Assembly (NCBI GenBank): GCA_014155875.1 | Contig: JACEFZ010024486.1 | Location: 124,001 to 188,000, forward strand | Source of the DNA: Cepaea nemoralis | Lineage: Eukaryota; Mollusca; Gastropoda; Stylommatophora; Helicidae | Direction of reading: 5' to 3' | Length of the DNA: 64,000 nucleotides | Part shown: positions 20,970-31,095 of the stretch, in pieces | How the letters are laid out: every line of letters begins with the position of its first letter | How positions within the stretch are numbered: position 1 is the stretch's first letter | Notes under the pieces: generated by a model | Databases searched by the model: none | Seen by the model: only the letters and a program-made list of their open reading frames with translations | What the model was told of the DNA's origin: nothing | Made by a program: the position numbers and the translations under genes

Positions 20970-21074
20970 AAGTATGAATAAAGCTCAGTTTTATTCATAC
21001 TTCAACTATGTATAAAGTATCCCTTTATTCATACTTCAACTATGTATAAAGTATCCCTTTATTCATACTTCAAC
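20970..21074. repeat. TTCATACTTCAACTATG tandem stem-loop repeat, site 2
   Basis: There are three units of AACTATGTATAAAG-TCCCTTTATTCATACTTC, cut by the solo LTR at 21075. Confidence 0.85.
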
Positions 21075-21574
21075 TGTCAGGGTCTTAAACTTGGCTCGCT
21101 AACCTAACACATGTGAGACAGTACAAGTACAACGTGATTTGACTTGAGACAACGACACAACGTTCAATGGATTTATTTACAGATCATATACAATACGATG
21201 ATCACTACAAGATATACTTGACACTTAATACACTTACATACACAATACAGCTCAGTCTATCTCTCAAGATGTCCAGACACTCGACTTTCAGGCACAGAAA
21301 CCACACGCCTTTCTCTCATCATGCGTCCAGTCGAGTCGACGTCCCAGAGCTGTCTGCCTATAGCTCGCAACCCGCCTCCCACCCGAAGTGGCCCCACGAG
21401 GCATGCGTGCGTCCTTGCCTGACCGCTGGCCGTCTCGTCAGCCAGCAATCTCGCAGGCAGGCAACCACTACTCGCCTGGCGGCGCAACGAAGTTACGGCA
21501 TCCCTGCTGGGGACTCAGTCGCCTGGCGGGCGTAACGATGTCACTGCATCACTGCACTATTCTAGACTCTGACA
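21075..21574 (-). mobile_element. Solo LTR (500 bp) with 4-bp target duplication
   Basis: It begins TGTCAGGGTC and ends AGACTCTGACA (TGT...ACA termini). It is flanked by CAAC (21071-21074 and 21575-21578). Removing it restores the repeat sequence CATACTTCAACTATGTATA seen intact at 19215-19300. On minus it holds an AATAAA about 90 bp before its end, so it is probably a minus-strand LTR left by LTR-LTR recombination. Confidence 0.82.
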
Positions 21575-21579
21575 CAACT

Positions 21580-22640
21580 ATGTATAAAGTCTCCCAAATT
21601 TTAATGTAATTGCATCATGTCTGTTTGTTTACAGCACATTTCAGTTGCTTTACATCTGCGTTACAGTTACATGAGCTTTTGACCGATCACATATTAACTT
21701 CTAAGCATTTCTTACTCACGTTTGCCTTCAGAGTAATTTTGTAGTAAATTAAATTCTTTGGTTTGGAACAAGCAATTCCAAACTGTTGTACGTAAATTGC
21801 CTAGTTGTACGAACCTGGGTTTGACAGTGTTCTATTATTAATTTTTCTGTTGTTGCATATCCCTTGCAGGACGTTGCAGTCAACACTAGCATTTTCAGCT
21901 GCTGTTGATGTACTAGGCAAATTTTACGTTCAGTAGTTTGCCATTGCTTTCTGAATGACTGGCTACCATACCAACACGTTATAACACAACGCGACATGGT
22001 CTGCTGTACAAATCGGTCACGGCTGTGTTTCGAACGCCTGGTAAGCGGCTCACAAACCGTGTTTGCAAGCCTTTGGCCACGGAGACCGGTTATTAATTTT
22101 AAAATTCTCGAATCTTTAGTATTTTAATTTATTTGTAAACAGTTATAAACAGAATGATGTCTGTAAATTACTTATATTTTCTGTTTGTCCAATGTTTTGT
22201 TTCTATTTTATGTAGTTGCAAATTTACAATAAAGTATTTGAGCTTTCGGCCAGTGACATATTAAACTTAACTTCAAAACATTTCTTACCCAGGTTTGCCT
22301 TCCGATGTTATTTTGTAGTGGATTTAATTGCCTCAGAGCAGTGGTATCATCTTCATCTGTTTTATCCAGACAAGGTGTATCCTAAAGGACCTGTCTAAAA
22401 CAACCACATGTATGCTACTTGGCCCTCAAGACAAGCACAGCATAGGCATTCCATAATTCATGGGGGCCTCTTTACGTTACATGTGATAGTTTGGTCCTGG
22501 GCTCATCAAGGAATCTTCTCATCTGACACATGATACTTTGGTTCAAGGAATCTTCACATCTGATACATGACTGCTTAGCTTCCCCCTCATCCAAGGTGGT
22601 CAAGTCGCATGCTTGTACTCTAAAGCTTATGGAATGTTAT
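21580..22640. other. Unassigned; contains one ATGGCAAAC-SINE fragment
   Basis: A SINE piece lies at 21855-21985 (antisense; GTAGTTTGCCATTGCTTTCT-like core). The rest is AT-rich, with no coding exon I can support. An upstream exon of the C1q gene could be hidden here. Confidence 0.4.
21855..21985 (-). mobile_element. ATGGCAAAC-motif SINE fragment
   Basis: On + it reads GCATATCCCTTGCAGGACG through TTCAGTAGTTTGCCATTGCT to CTGAATGACTGGCTACCATA. It is homologous to 24488-24658 and 31092-31312. Confidence 0.78.
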
Positions 22641-22960
22641 TGTGCCCTGCCAATTAGTGTAGGCATTCATGTCTCTACAAATCTCTGTCCTTGGTTTTGT
22701 GGATCAACTCTGATATTATTCTTCCATGGCACCGTCTGTCCATCCAGCATCATTTCTCTTGGTCAGCATCTGTCTCTTCTACTGATCTTCCCAGTATCTC
22801 AGTGTTCTCCAATGTCTCTCTTCTCATGACATGACCAAAGATTGCTGTTTGTCTCTTGTTTTGTTGTATTTACTGTTGTAGTTTCATTAGCCTCTTCCAG
22901 GCAATCGTAAGTTACTCTGGCAGTCCAGGTATTCGCAACATTCACCTTTAAAACCATATC
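22640..22960 (-). mobile_element. LINE family F, 3' fragment
   Basis: Minus-strand codons resemble RVTYDCLEEANETTTVNTTK, KQETNSNLWSCHEKRDIGEH and RREMMLDGQTVPWKNN. This is the same C-terminal LINE region as 58586-59225, in a decayed state. Confidence 0.65.
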
Positions 22961-23047
22961 TCTGTTGGTTTCAATGTCTATGTGTGTGTCCTGTAATAAT
23001 TTAACCTAATTGTTATGATTGTTTACATTTTATATTTCCTCTGTCAG

Positions 23048-23186
23048 ATTTGGTACAGAATTCCCAGAGATAAAAGAAAACATGACCAGTAAAGGCAGCT
23101 TGAGCAAGTCACTGACCTTCAGAGTGAAGCAGCTGAACGAGTGTCACCAGAAACTCCAGGCATCACTCGGTGCTTATGTTGGCCAG
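23048..23186 (+). CDS. C1q gene, first visible exon
   Basis: The acceptor is TTTCCTCTGTCAG and the donor CCAG|GTAAAT. It encodes 46 residues (FGTEFPEIKENMTSKG to QASLGAYVGQ) with one leading base completing a codon of an unseen upstream exon (so phase 2 in). It is rich in Lys, Gln and Leu with heptad-like spacing (LSKSLTFRVKQLNECHQKL), probably helical or a short coiled coil. The NMT sequon is present. It ends in phase 0. Confidence 0.8.
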
Positions 23187-26100
23187 GTAAATAATCTCAT
23201 TGTGTTGTTTTCTTGTTGGGTACTTGTAACGAGTCGGAGAAGAGGCGGAATGAGAGAAATGATGCTGGATGGAGGGATGTCATCAGAGGTGATCTGGAAC
23301 AGCAATAACCAACACGGAGAGACATGGACACCTACAGTTGGCAGTACACATGATGATGATGATGTTTATAACGTGTAGTTTAGTTTAGTCGATGGATCAA
23401 CATCACGGCACACAGGTGTAACCCATAAGTGCTCCGTCTCCTCCTAACTCAAACCTGAGTCTGGAGAAACTCAGCTCAGTGCACAAACTCCGTAGCACCG
23501 GCGAGGATCCTTAAATACTTTGGGTAGATTTTTAACTCAGCTGTCATCTGTTATTGTGTCTTCAACTAGTGGTCATCTGTTATTGTGTCTTCAACTAGCA
23601 GTCATCTGTTATTGTGTCTTCAACTAGCAGTCATCTGTTATTGTGTCTTCAACTAGTGGTCATCTGTTATTGTGTCTTCAACTAGTGGTCATCTGTTATT
23701 GTGTCTTCAACTAGAGGTCATCTGTTATTGTGTATTCAACTATCTGCCATCTGTTATTGTGTCTTCAACTACCTGCCATCTGTTATTGTGTCTTCAACTA
23801 GCAGTCATCTGTTATTGTGTCTTCAACTAACAGTCATCTGTTATTGTGTCTTCAACTATCTGTCATCTGTTATTGTGTCTTCAACTAGCAGTCATTCATT
23901 GTTAGTCTTTAAAATATCTGCCATGTCCGTGATGAGTGTTGCAACTACTGATGTTCTTGTCAACAGATGTGTGCTGGTTCGCAGTGCCAAGTCCACACAC
24001 CTGCTAATATTACTGCTACTGGTGAGTGCACTGGACTGACATTTGCACAAGAATAAGTTCTGTGCCCCCCATCATGGGCCCTCTTCGGCTTCTGAGGCAC
24101 TTGTAATTGACTCTCCCAAGTCATGGGTTTGAGGTCAATATTTAAGTACTACTGACCGGTTCGGGGAGTAAACTCGCTATGCCACGGTCAGAAGAGCAAG
24201 TTTATGTGCGGGTGTGTGAAACCTTTCAACCATGCAGACCTCCAAGCCAACAGATCTGCTCGCTTGGTGCCTCCCACTCCAGCCTGACCTGCATAGTATA
24301 ACCATGTAAGTGTTTGTGAGCGAGAGGTGTCTGTAGCTGGTAGACTGTGATAATCAAGATAGTCACATAGTCTATGCTGTATGGCCTTGGTTGTCACATT
24401 TGTTCTTAGCCCCCTGTTTTTTGCTTATAGCAAATTATTTTGTATACATGTGTAACTTTTTTTGGGGGGTTGTTTTTTTGGTGGTTTTTTTTGTTCGCAT
24501 ATCCTTTACAGGACATCACTGTCAAAATCAGCATCTTTCAGCTGATTGTTGATTTCTTGGCAAGATAACGCTCAGTAGTTCGCCATTGCTTTCTGAGCAA
24601 CCAGCTCACATACTCCGTAAGTTACTGAGAAAGTCACTAACCCCCTAGGCCAGGGGGACTGGCTGTGTTATATTACCAAGTACAAAAATGTGGTTGTAAA
24701 AATACTTGGGATGGAGAGGATGAAGAAAAAAAAAACATGAACACTCAAAATAGTTCTTATCCTGTCTATTTATTCAGGAGAGATTGTAAACACGAAAGTT
24801 GATTCATAAAGTAATTCCATGATTGTTTGTACAGATTACAGGTTGTGTCCAAGCGTGGATTGAGAAATCTGAGGAAGGGAACAAATTTGTCGGCATTACC
24901 GTGCAGCTGGACGAGGCCATGATGATGTTCGTAGAGATGATCTCAAACATAGAAAGTAAGGATCTGATCTTTGGTACAGCTAAACACTTGGTTTATTTAA
25001 CTGCTGTCTGGCCTTTGATCCAGCTAAACATTTGGTTTATTTAACTGATGTCTACTCTTTGGTCCAACTAAACATTTGGTTTATTTAACTGATGCCTAAA
25101 TCTTTGTGAAAGTGAATCGATACAGTTATCTCAGAACAGTCATAACATCTGATGGGAGATGCCTCGAAGAGATTAGAACAAAATTGCCATTGCGAAGGTA
25201 GCCTTTTGCAAGATGGAAAACATACTGACTGTCATCATCTTACTCTTATCTAAATAATGGTTCGGGTTCATACAGGCAACAATACACTGTTCGCTAGGAT
25301 ATAGAACATTTATTGTATAAAGTGTACAGTTGGCGCAGTGGGTAAACAGACCCGCGCTCTCTTATATTACATATCACAGATAGTTAAACATCAAACATAT
25401 AGTTGTCATACAACAATCTAGCACACTATCTAGCCTAAGTATATCTATGAATATCTATGAGTCCCTCTCAGGCAGGCCTTGTTGTCTCTCTCCAGTCCGT
25501 TTGTCCTCTGCCGGTCTCCGCGTGTCCCAACTCGACACGGGCGGTAACTCTGTCCGAGTTCCTCGTGGACCCCGCATTAGGCGGGCCACATCAGTGTCCA
25601 CGGAATCATGGACTTGGTGACCAGCTCTTTGGAGAAGGTTCTAGATTACTCGGGTCCTGCGCGACTCAATGGTATCCCTTGGGCTGGAGTTGCAGCCCTC
25701 TACTATATGTGAAAGTGAGGCGGTGACAGGATCCCCCCTCCCCCCTGACATGATTTGTTGTTGGGTAATTAGATCCGTTCTAATTCTGTCACCCAATCAC
25801 ATAAAGTTGGTGTTTGTAGTTTGGTGGATAGTAACCTGGTAACCTACCTACTAGCACTAAAAACTCATGTATTCTACCATACAACACTTGTCTGATTTGG
25901 TGCAGAGATCCCTGTCTCTCGTGTGCTTAAATATGCTTATCAGACCGAAGTTACGTGGCGTTTTAGTAGTTGTATTTACAACTCGCCCTTCTCATAGTAC
26001 CCGAAATGGTACCCAGACAAATAACCCCTATATAACAGAAGGTTAACAAGACCGAAGTCTTGGCTAAATAAGTACACCTTCAAATCTTGATCTGTGTGTG

Positions 26101-29100
26101 TATTTCTATACACTTTTACTCCCGTATGTTATATAATGCTAAATATGTAGTTACCTTGTTCTTTTATCCCCCTCAGACTACATGTGTCCCTGTTGGCTTG
26201 TTAGTGTGTTAACTAATAAGTTGATGTATCTAATAAAGTGACTGTATTTTAAATTGATAGTGTTGAGTTTTGAGGTTTGTGTAACGTGCGTGCTGAATGT
26301 GTGGTGTAATTCCAAGCGTCACGAGTTGGGATGACCTCAATCATGTAATACTGCACTGTGTGCAATACCTGACTAGGCATTCCAAGTAGTGGTGCTTAGA
26401 TGTATCCTAACTGCTAAACTAAGTATATCTATGAATATCTATGAGTCCCTCTCAGGCAGGCCTTGTTGTCTCTCTCCAGTCCGTTTGTCCTCTGCCGGTC
26501 TCCGCGTGTCCCAACTCGACACGGGCGGTAACTCTGTCCGAGTTCCTCGTGGACCCCGCATTAGGCGGGCCACATCAGTGTCCACGGAATCATGGACTTG
26601 GTGACCAGCTCTTTGGAGAAGGTTCTAGATTACTCGGGTCCTGCGCGACTCAATGGTATCCCTTGGGCTGGAGTTGCAGCCCTCTACTATATGTGAAAGT
26701 GAGGCGGTGACACTGACCAATAAAAAGATATCAATTGAAATGAGAAAAAGAGTGTTGAAGTGCTACATAGAACCTATACTTTTGTATGGATGTGAAGCGT
26801 GGACAATGAGCAGCCAAGCTGAAAAACATCTGATGGCTGTGGAAATGTGGTTTCTAGAGGAAAATGCAAAGAATACCATGGACAGACAGAAAAACCAATG
26901 AACAAGTCCTTCAAGAAACAAATGAAGATCGTAAACTGATTGGAGTCATTAGACGTAGATAGTCAAAATTTTTTGGACATGTTATGAGAAGAAATGAATT
27001 GGAGAACTTGGTGACGACTGGCAAGATCGAAGGGAAGAGACCAAAGGGAAGACTGGGAAGTAAATACCTGGATGGCTTGGCCACATGGCATGGTTGAGAC
27101 AGGAACACGGAGCTGATCAACAACTCTGGTGATCGAGTGAGATGGCAGAACATGACCGCCCACGCTTATCGGCATGGCACATGATGGATGGATGGAATCT
27201 TTGTCAAGCTAAACATTTTTTAAAATTTAACTGATGTCTGATCTTTGGTCCAGATAAACATTTGGTTTATTTAACTGATGTCTATTCTTTAGTCTAGCTA
27301 AACATTTGTTTTATTTTATTATTATTTTGAAATAAAAAATAAAAAAATTATTTTAATTATTATTATATTATAATTTATAATTTATATTTATTTATATAAT
27401 TAATATATAATTTAATTTATATAATTTATATTATTTTAAATTAATTACAAATTATTAAAATTATTTATTTTTATTATTATTTATTTATCACAGCACACGG
27501 GTGTAACCCATAAGTGCTCCGTTCTCCTCCTAACTCAAACCTGAGTCTGGAGAAACTCAGCTCAGTGCACGAACTCGTAGCACCAGCGATGATCCTGAAA
27601 TACTTTGGGTAGATTTTTAACTCAAAATTTTGCCCAGGCATCGCCGTTAGGCTACTCTTTTTCGATTTCCAACTGCCAAGGGATTTTTTATGTGTGTAAC
27701 AATACACACGTGCGTCCGATCTCACTACCCAGAGACCAGGGGAAATTTTATTACTAGAAGTCCACGTGAAATAAATCCCGGTCCTCACCGGGGCTTGAAT
27801 CCGGGACCTCCAGCACTCGAGGCTGACAACATACCTCGAGACCACGCAGCCCCCAAACAAAAAAGTTAACAAGTACACCTGACGACCTTAAGGGATACCA
27901 TTTGCAGCAGAAAATGCAAATGTGAAGTATGTACGCATGCATAAATCTAAGTACACACGTACAAGGTACATATAGCACATGCAGGAAATGGCACTTAGCA
28001 GGCTATAAGTACTGCCAAGCAGAGTACCGAATACATAAGTTACAAATGGCTCTTAGCAGGCTATATGTACCGCCAAGCAGAGTACCGAATACATAAGTTA
28101 CAAATGGCACTTAGCAGGCTTTATGTACCGCCAAGTAGAGTACCGAATACATAAGTAGCAGGCTATATGTACCGCCAAGCAGAGTATCGAATACATAAGT
28201 TACAAATGGTACTTAGCAGGCTTTATGTACCGCCAAGCAGAGTACCGAATACATAAGTACCTACTTATCAGGCTATATGTACCGCCAAGCAGAGTACCGA
28301 ATACATAACTTACAAATGGTACTTAGCAGGCTATATGTACCGCCAAGCAGAGTACCGAATACATGAGTACCTACTTATCAGGCTATATGTACCGCCAAGC
28401 AGAGTACCGAATACATAACTTACAAATGGTACTTGAATTCATTCAGTGTATAGGTCTGTGTGAGTAACATTAAACTGGTATCATGTCAACGGAGTCAGGG
28501 AGGGCAACAGTTCTTTTAAAAATAAAAAAAAATCTATCCTGTCAACCAGGAACATTTTCCAAAGCAGTTTGTTCTCATTATACAGATGCAGACATGCTGT
28601 TTATCTTGTGGGTGCTCGCAGTTCATCAATGAGTGGGTTTGTGTGGCTGGCTGGGAAGTGAATAGGAGCAGTGGAAGCCAGGTACGGAGAGACATCAGGC
28701 ATGGCGGTCGAGAATGCAGAGAAATATTCAGCAGCAAAAGCAATGACATCTTCAGGTTTTCTCAGCAGCAAACACTGCAGGAAGTCAGCAAGCAAAGCTC
28801 TCAGCTCAGGATGATGGTGCATGTATGTGGCTTGCTCACTTTTAATTTCCTCCTCTCTGTCTCTTGAGTGAATTTGCAAGTCTTTCTCCCAGTTCAGGGG
28901 CTGCTTCTCAAACACATGCTTGGGGACTTCTTGTCAAACACATGCTTGGGGACTTCTTCCTCTGTTTTAATTTGTACAGGTACTTTTGCCAACTTCATTG
29001 TAACAGGAGATCCAATCTGAATACGGTTTGTCAAATGGCCATCATGCATGACGTAAGATTGCCAAGTAGTGGGAAGATCAGTTGTTGAAATAATTGTTCT

Positions 29101-31016
29101 TTCAATGCCGTACACTCTCAGTTCTACATCCTCCAGTGTTTGTGTGCGCTCATGTAGTCTTTTATAGGTAACCGAACAGAGATTTGCAACTGAATCAAAG
29201 GAAATAAACTGTAGAGAATCTTCAATTGGTTTCTCTATCAGTAATCGATGTAATAGAAGGTTGGAGCCTTCAGAAATAAAGCCCCTCATTTGATCAACAG
29301 GGATTGTTTTTGATGTTCTCTGCACATCCTTGCCCTGTGTGATGACTGTTAATTGTATAGCAATCACTTGTCCTCGCCAGAAAGGTTTTGCGGTCCAACG
29401 GGCAATTATCCAACTTGACGTTACATGATTTTGCTGCTCTGTTTCCAAACATTTGAAGACATAGCAAACAATCGACGTTCCACATGGTACAGCCATCTAC
29501 TGCACCATGACTGTTAGCATGAATCAAGAAGCACTCCAGACCCTTGTAGCGAGTCACCTCAATATTCACAGTAAATTCTCCCAGTTCTTTACCAGTATCT
29601 GACACTGTTACGAGGTTATCATCAAACATGACATAATTGAAATCTTCTTCCAGAACGAATTCTTCCAAATTTCCAAATGAAAATGATGGCTTTGGGATTT
29701 CTGCAGGCTGTAGCTGATGATCCATGGTGGAACTAGTCGGCCACGAAGTAACTATACTATCAGTCATTTTGGTTTTCTTTACGAAGCAAATATAGATTTC
29801 TATTCCATTAAATTAATGTTCTCTCTCATAACCGTAATAATAAGCCCATCAAATGAGGCAATATTTTCTCGACGATAAGCCACAGAATAAAATGTCCAGT
29901 CTGTCTAATCTTTAGTCCAGCTAAACATTTGTTTTATTTATCTATCTGATCTTTGGTCCAGCTAAACATTTGTTTTATTTAACTGATGTCTAATCTTTGG
30001 TACAGCTAAACATTTGTTTTATTTAACTGATGTCTAATGATGTCTGACTGATATAGTCACATATAAAGGCAGGAAATCAGACCCTTTCCAAATAACATCT
30101 GGCTTGAAACATGGTGATGCACTATCGCCGCTCCTTTTCAATCTGGCTCTAGAGAAAGTTGTAAGGAAGGTAAAGGAGGAATGTGATATTGGAGGAACAT
30201 CCAAGCTTCTTGGTTATGCAGATGATATAGATATTATAGGGGAAAATGAAAAGACATTAGATATATTGACTCACTTAAAGGAAAAAGCCCAACAGATGGG
30301 GCTGGTTATCAACCAAGATAAGACAGAAAATATGCTAATTTCAAGAGAAGGAATGGCTAAAAACTCTGGCCACATACAAATAGATAATATGACCATTAAA
30401 AGAACGGAAACATACAATTACCTGAGTACAATCTTCAACTGCCCCAACATCATAAGAGAAGAAATACAAACTAGAATCAATTTTGGAAATAAGATATACT
30501 ATGCACTACATCTACTAAAATCAAATGCGCTATCTCATACCACCAAAATCACAATATACAAAACACTGATCAGACCAGTTGTGCTGTATGGTTCTGAAAC
30601 CTGGAGTACAACGAAAGGAGACGAAGCCTTGTTAGAAACCTTTGAGAACAAAATTTTAAGATGCATCTTTGGACCCTTAGGGATACACAAAGTGGAGACT
30701 GGAAAAGAAGTAACAAAGCCACTTATGATCTAAGTCCCCGCTTATCACTGGTATCATGAAGGCTAATAGACTACAATGGCTGTGGCATATAGAAAGAATG
30801 GAAGATAGTAGGGAAACAAAACTCGCTTACACTCAGGAAATAAATGACCATAGACCCTGAGGTAGACCAAGAAGACGGTGGAGAGATAATATATATACAG
30901 ACCTACAAGCACTTGGAACCAGCGACTGGCAAGAGAAGGTCAACCAGAGAGACGAATGGAGACGGATTGTATCTGCAGCAAAGAACCTCAATGGCTCGGA
31001 ACGCTGAAGAAGAAGA

Positions 31017-31095
<79 letters not shown>

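Larger units (their letters stand above)
25230..26712 (-). mobile_element. Non-autonomous LTR retrotransposon nested in LINE B
   Basis: It has target duplication CTGAC (25225-25229 and 26713-26717); deleting the element restores the LINE B codons NILTNKK. Read on minus: a 294-bp LTR part (26712-26419); ~690 bp internal DNA with no ORF; a polypurine tract GGGGGGAGGGGGGATCC (25745-25729); then a full 499-bp LTR (25728-25230) with TGT...ACA ends and an internal AATAAA. The two LTRs appear identical over the shared 294 bp, implying a recent insertion. The upstream LTR lacks its inner ~205 bp and the expected primer-binding site is not evident, so an internal deletion is likely. Confidence 0.85.
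25107..27195 (+). mobile_element. LINE family B, copy 2 (3' fragment, TSD-flanked)
   Basis: It has target duplications AATCTTTG at 25099-25106 and 27196-27203. Codons include TVITSDGRCLEEIRTK, then (after the LTR element) NKKISIEMRKRVLKCYIEPI, LLYGCEAWTMSSQAEKHL and FFGHVMRRNELENLVTTGKI, ending in (GATG)n. It is strongly 5'-truncated and inserted in the 45-bp array. Confidence 0.88.

Noticed and set aside
25457..26710. Two identical 89-residue ORFs
   Set aside because: They are the duplicated LTR sequence, not genes.
28601..29767. Functional CATIP gene
   Set aside because: At least four frame jumps, including a 26-bp duplication, and no introns; a pseudogene is the better call unless reads show assembly errors.
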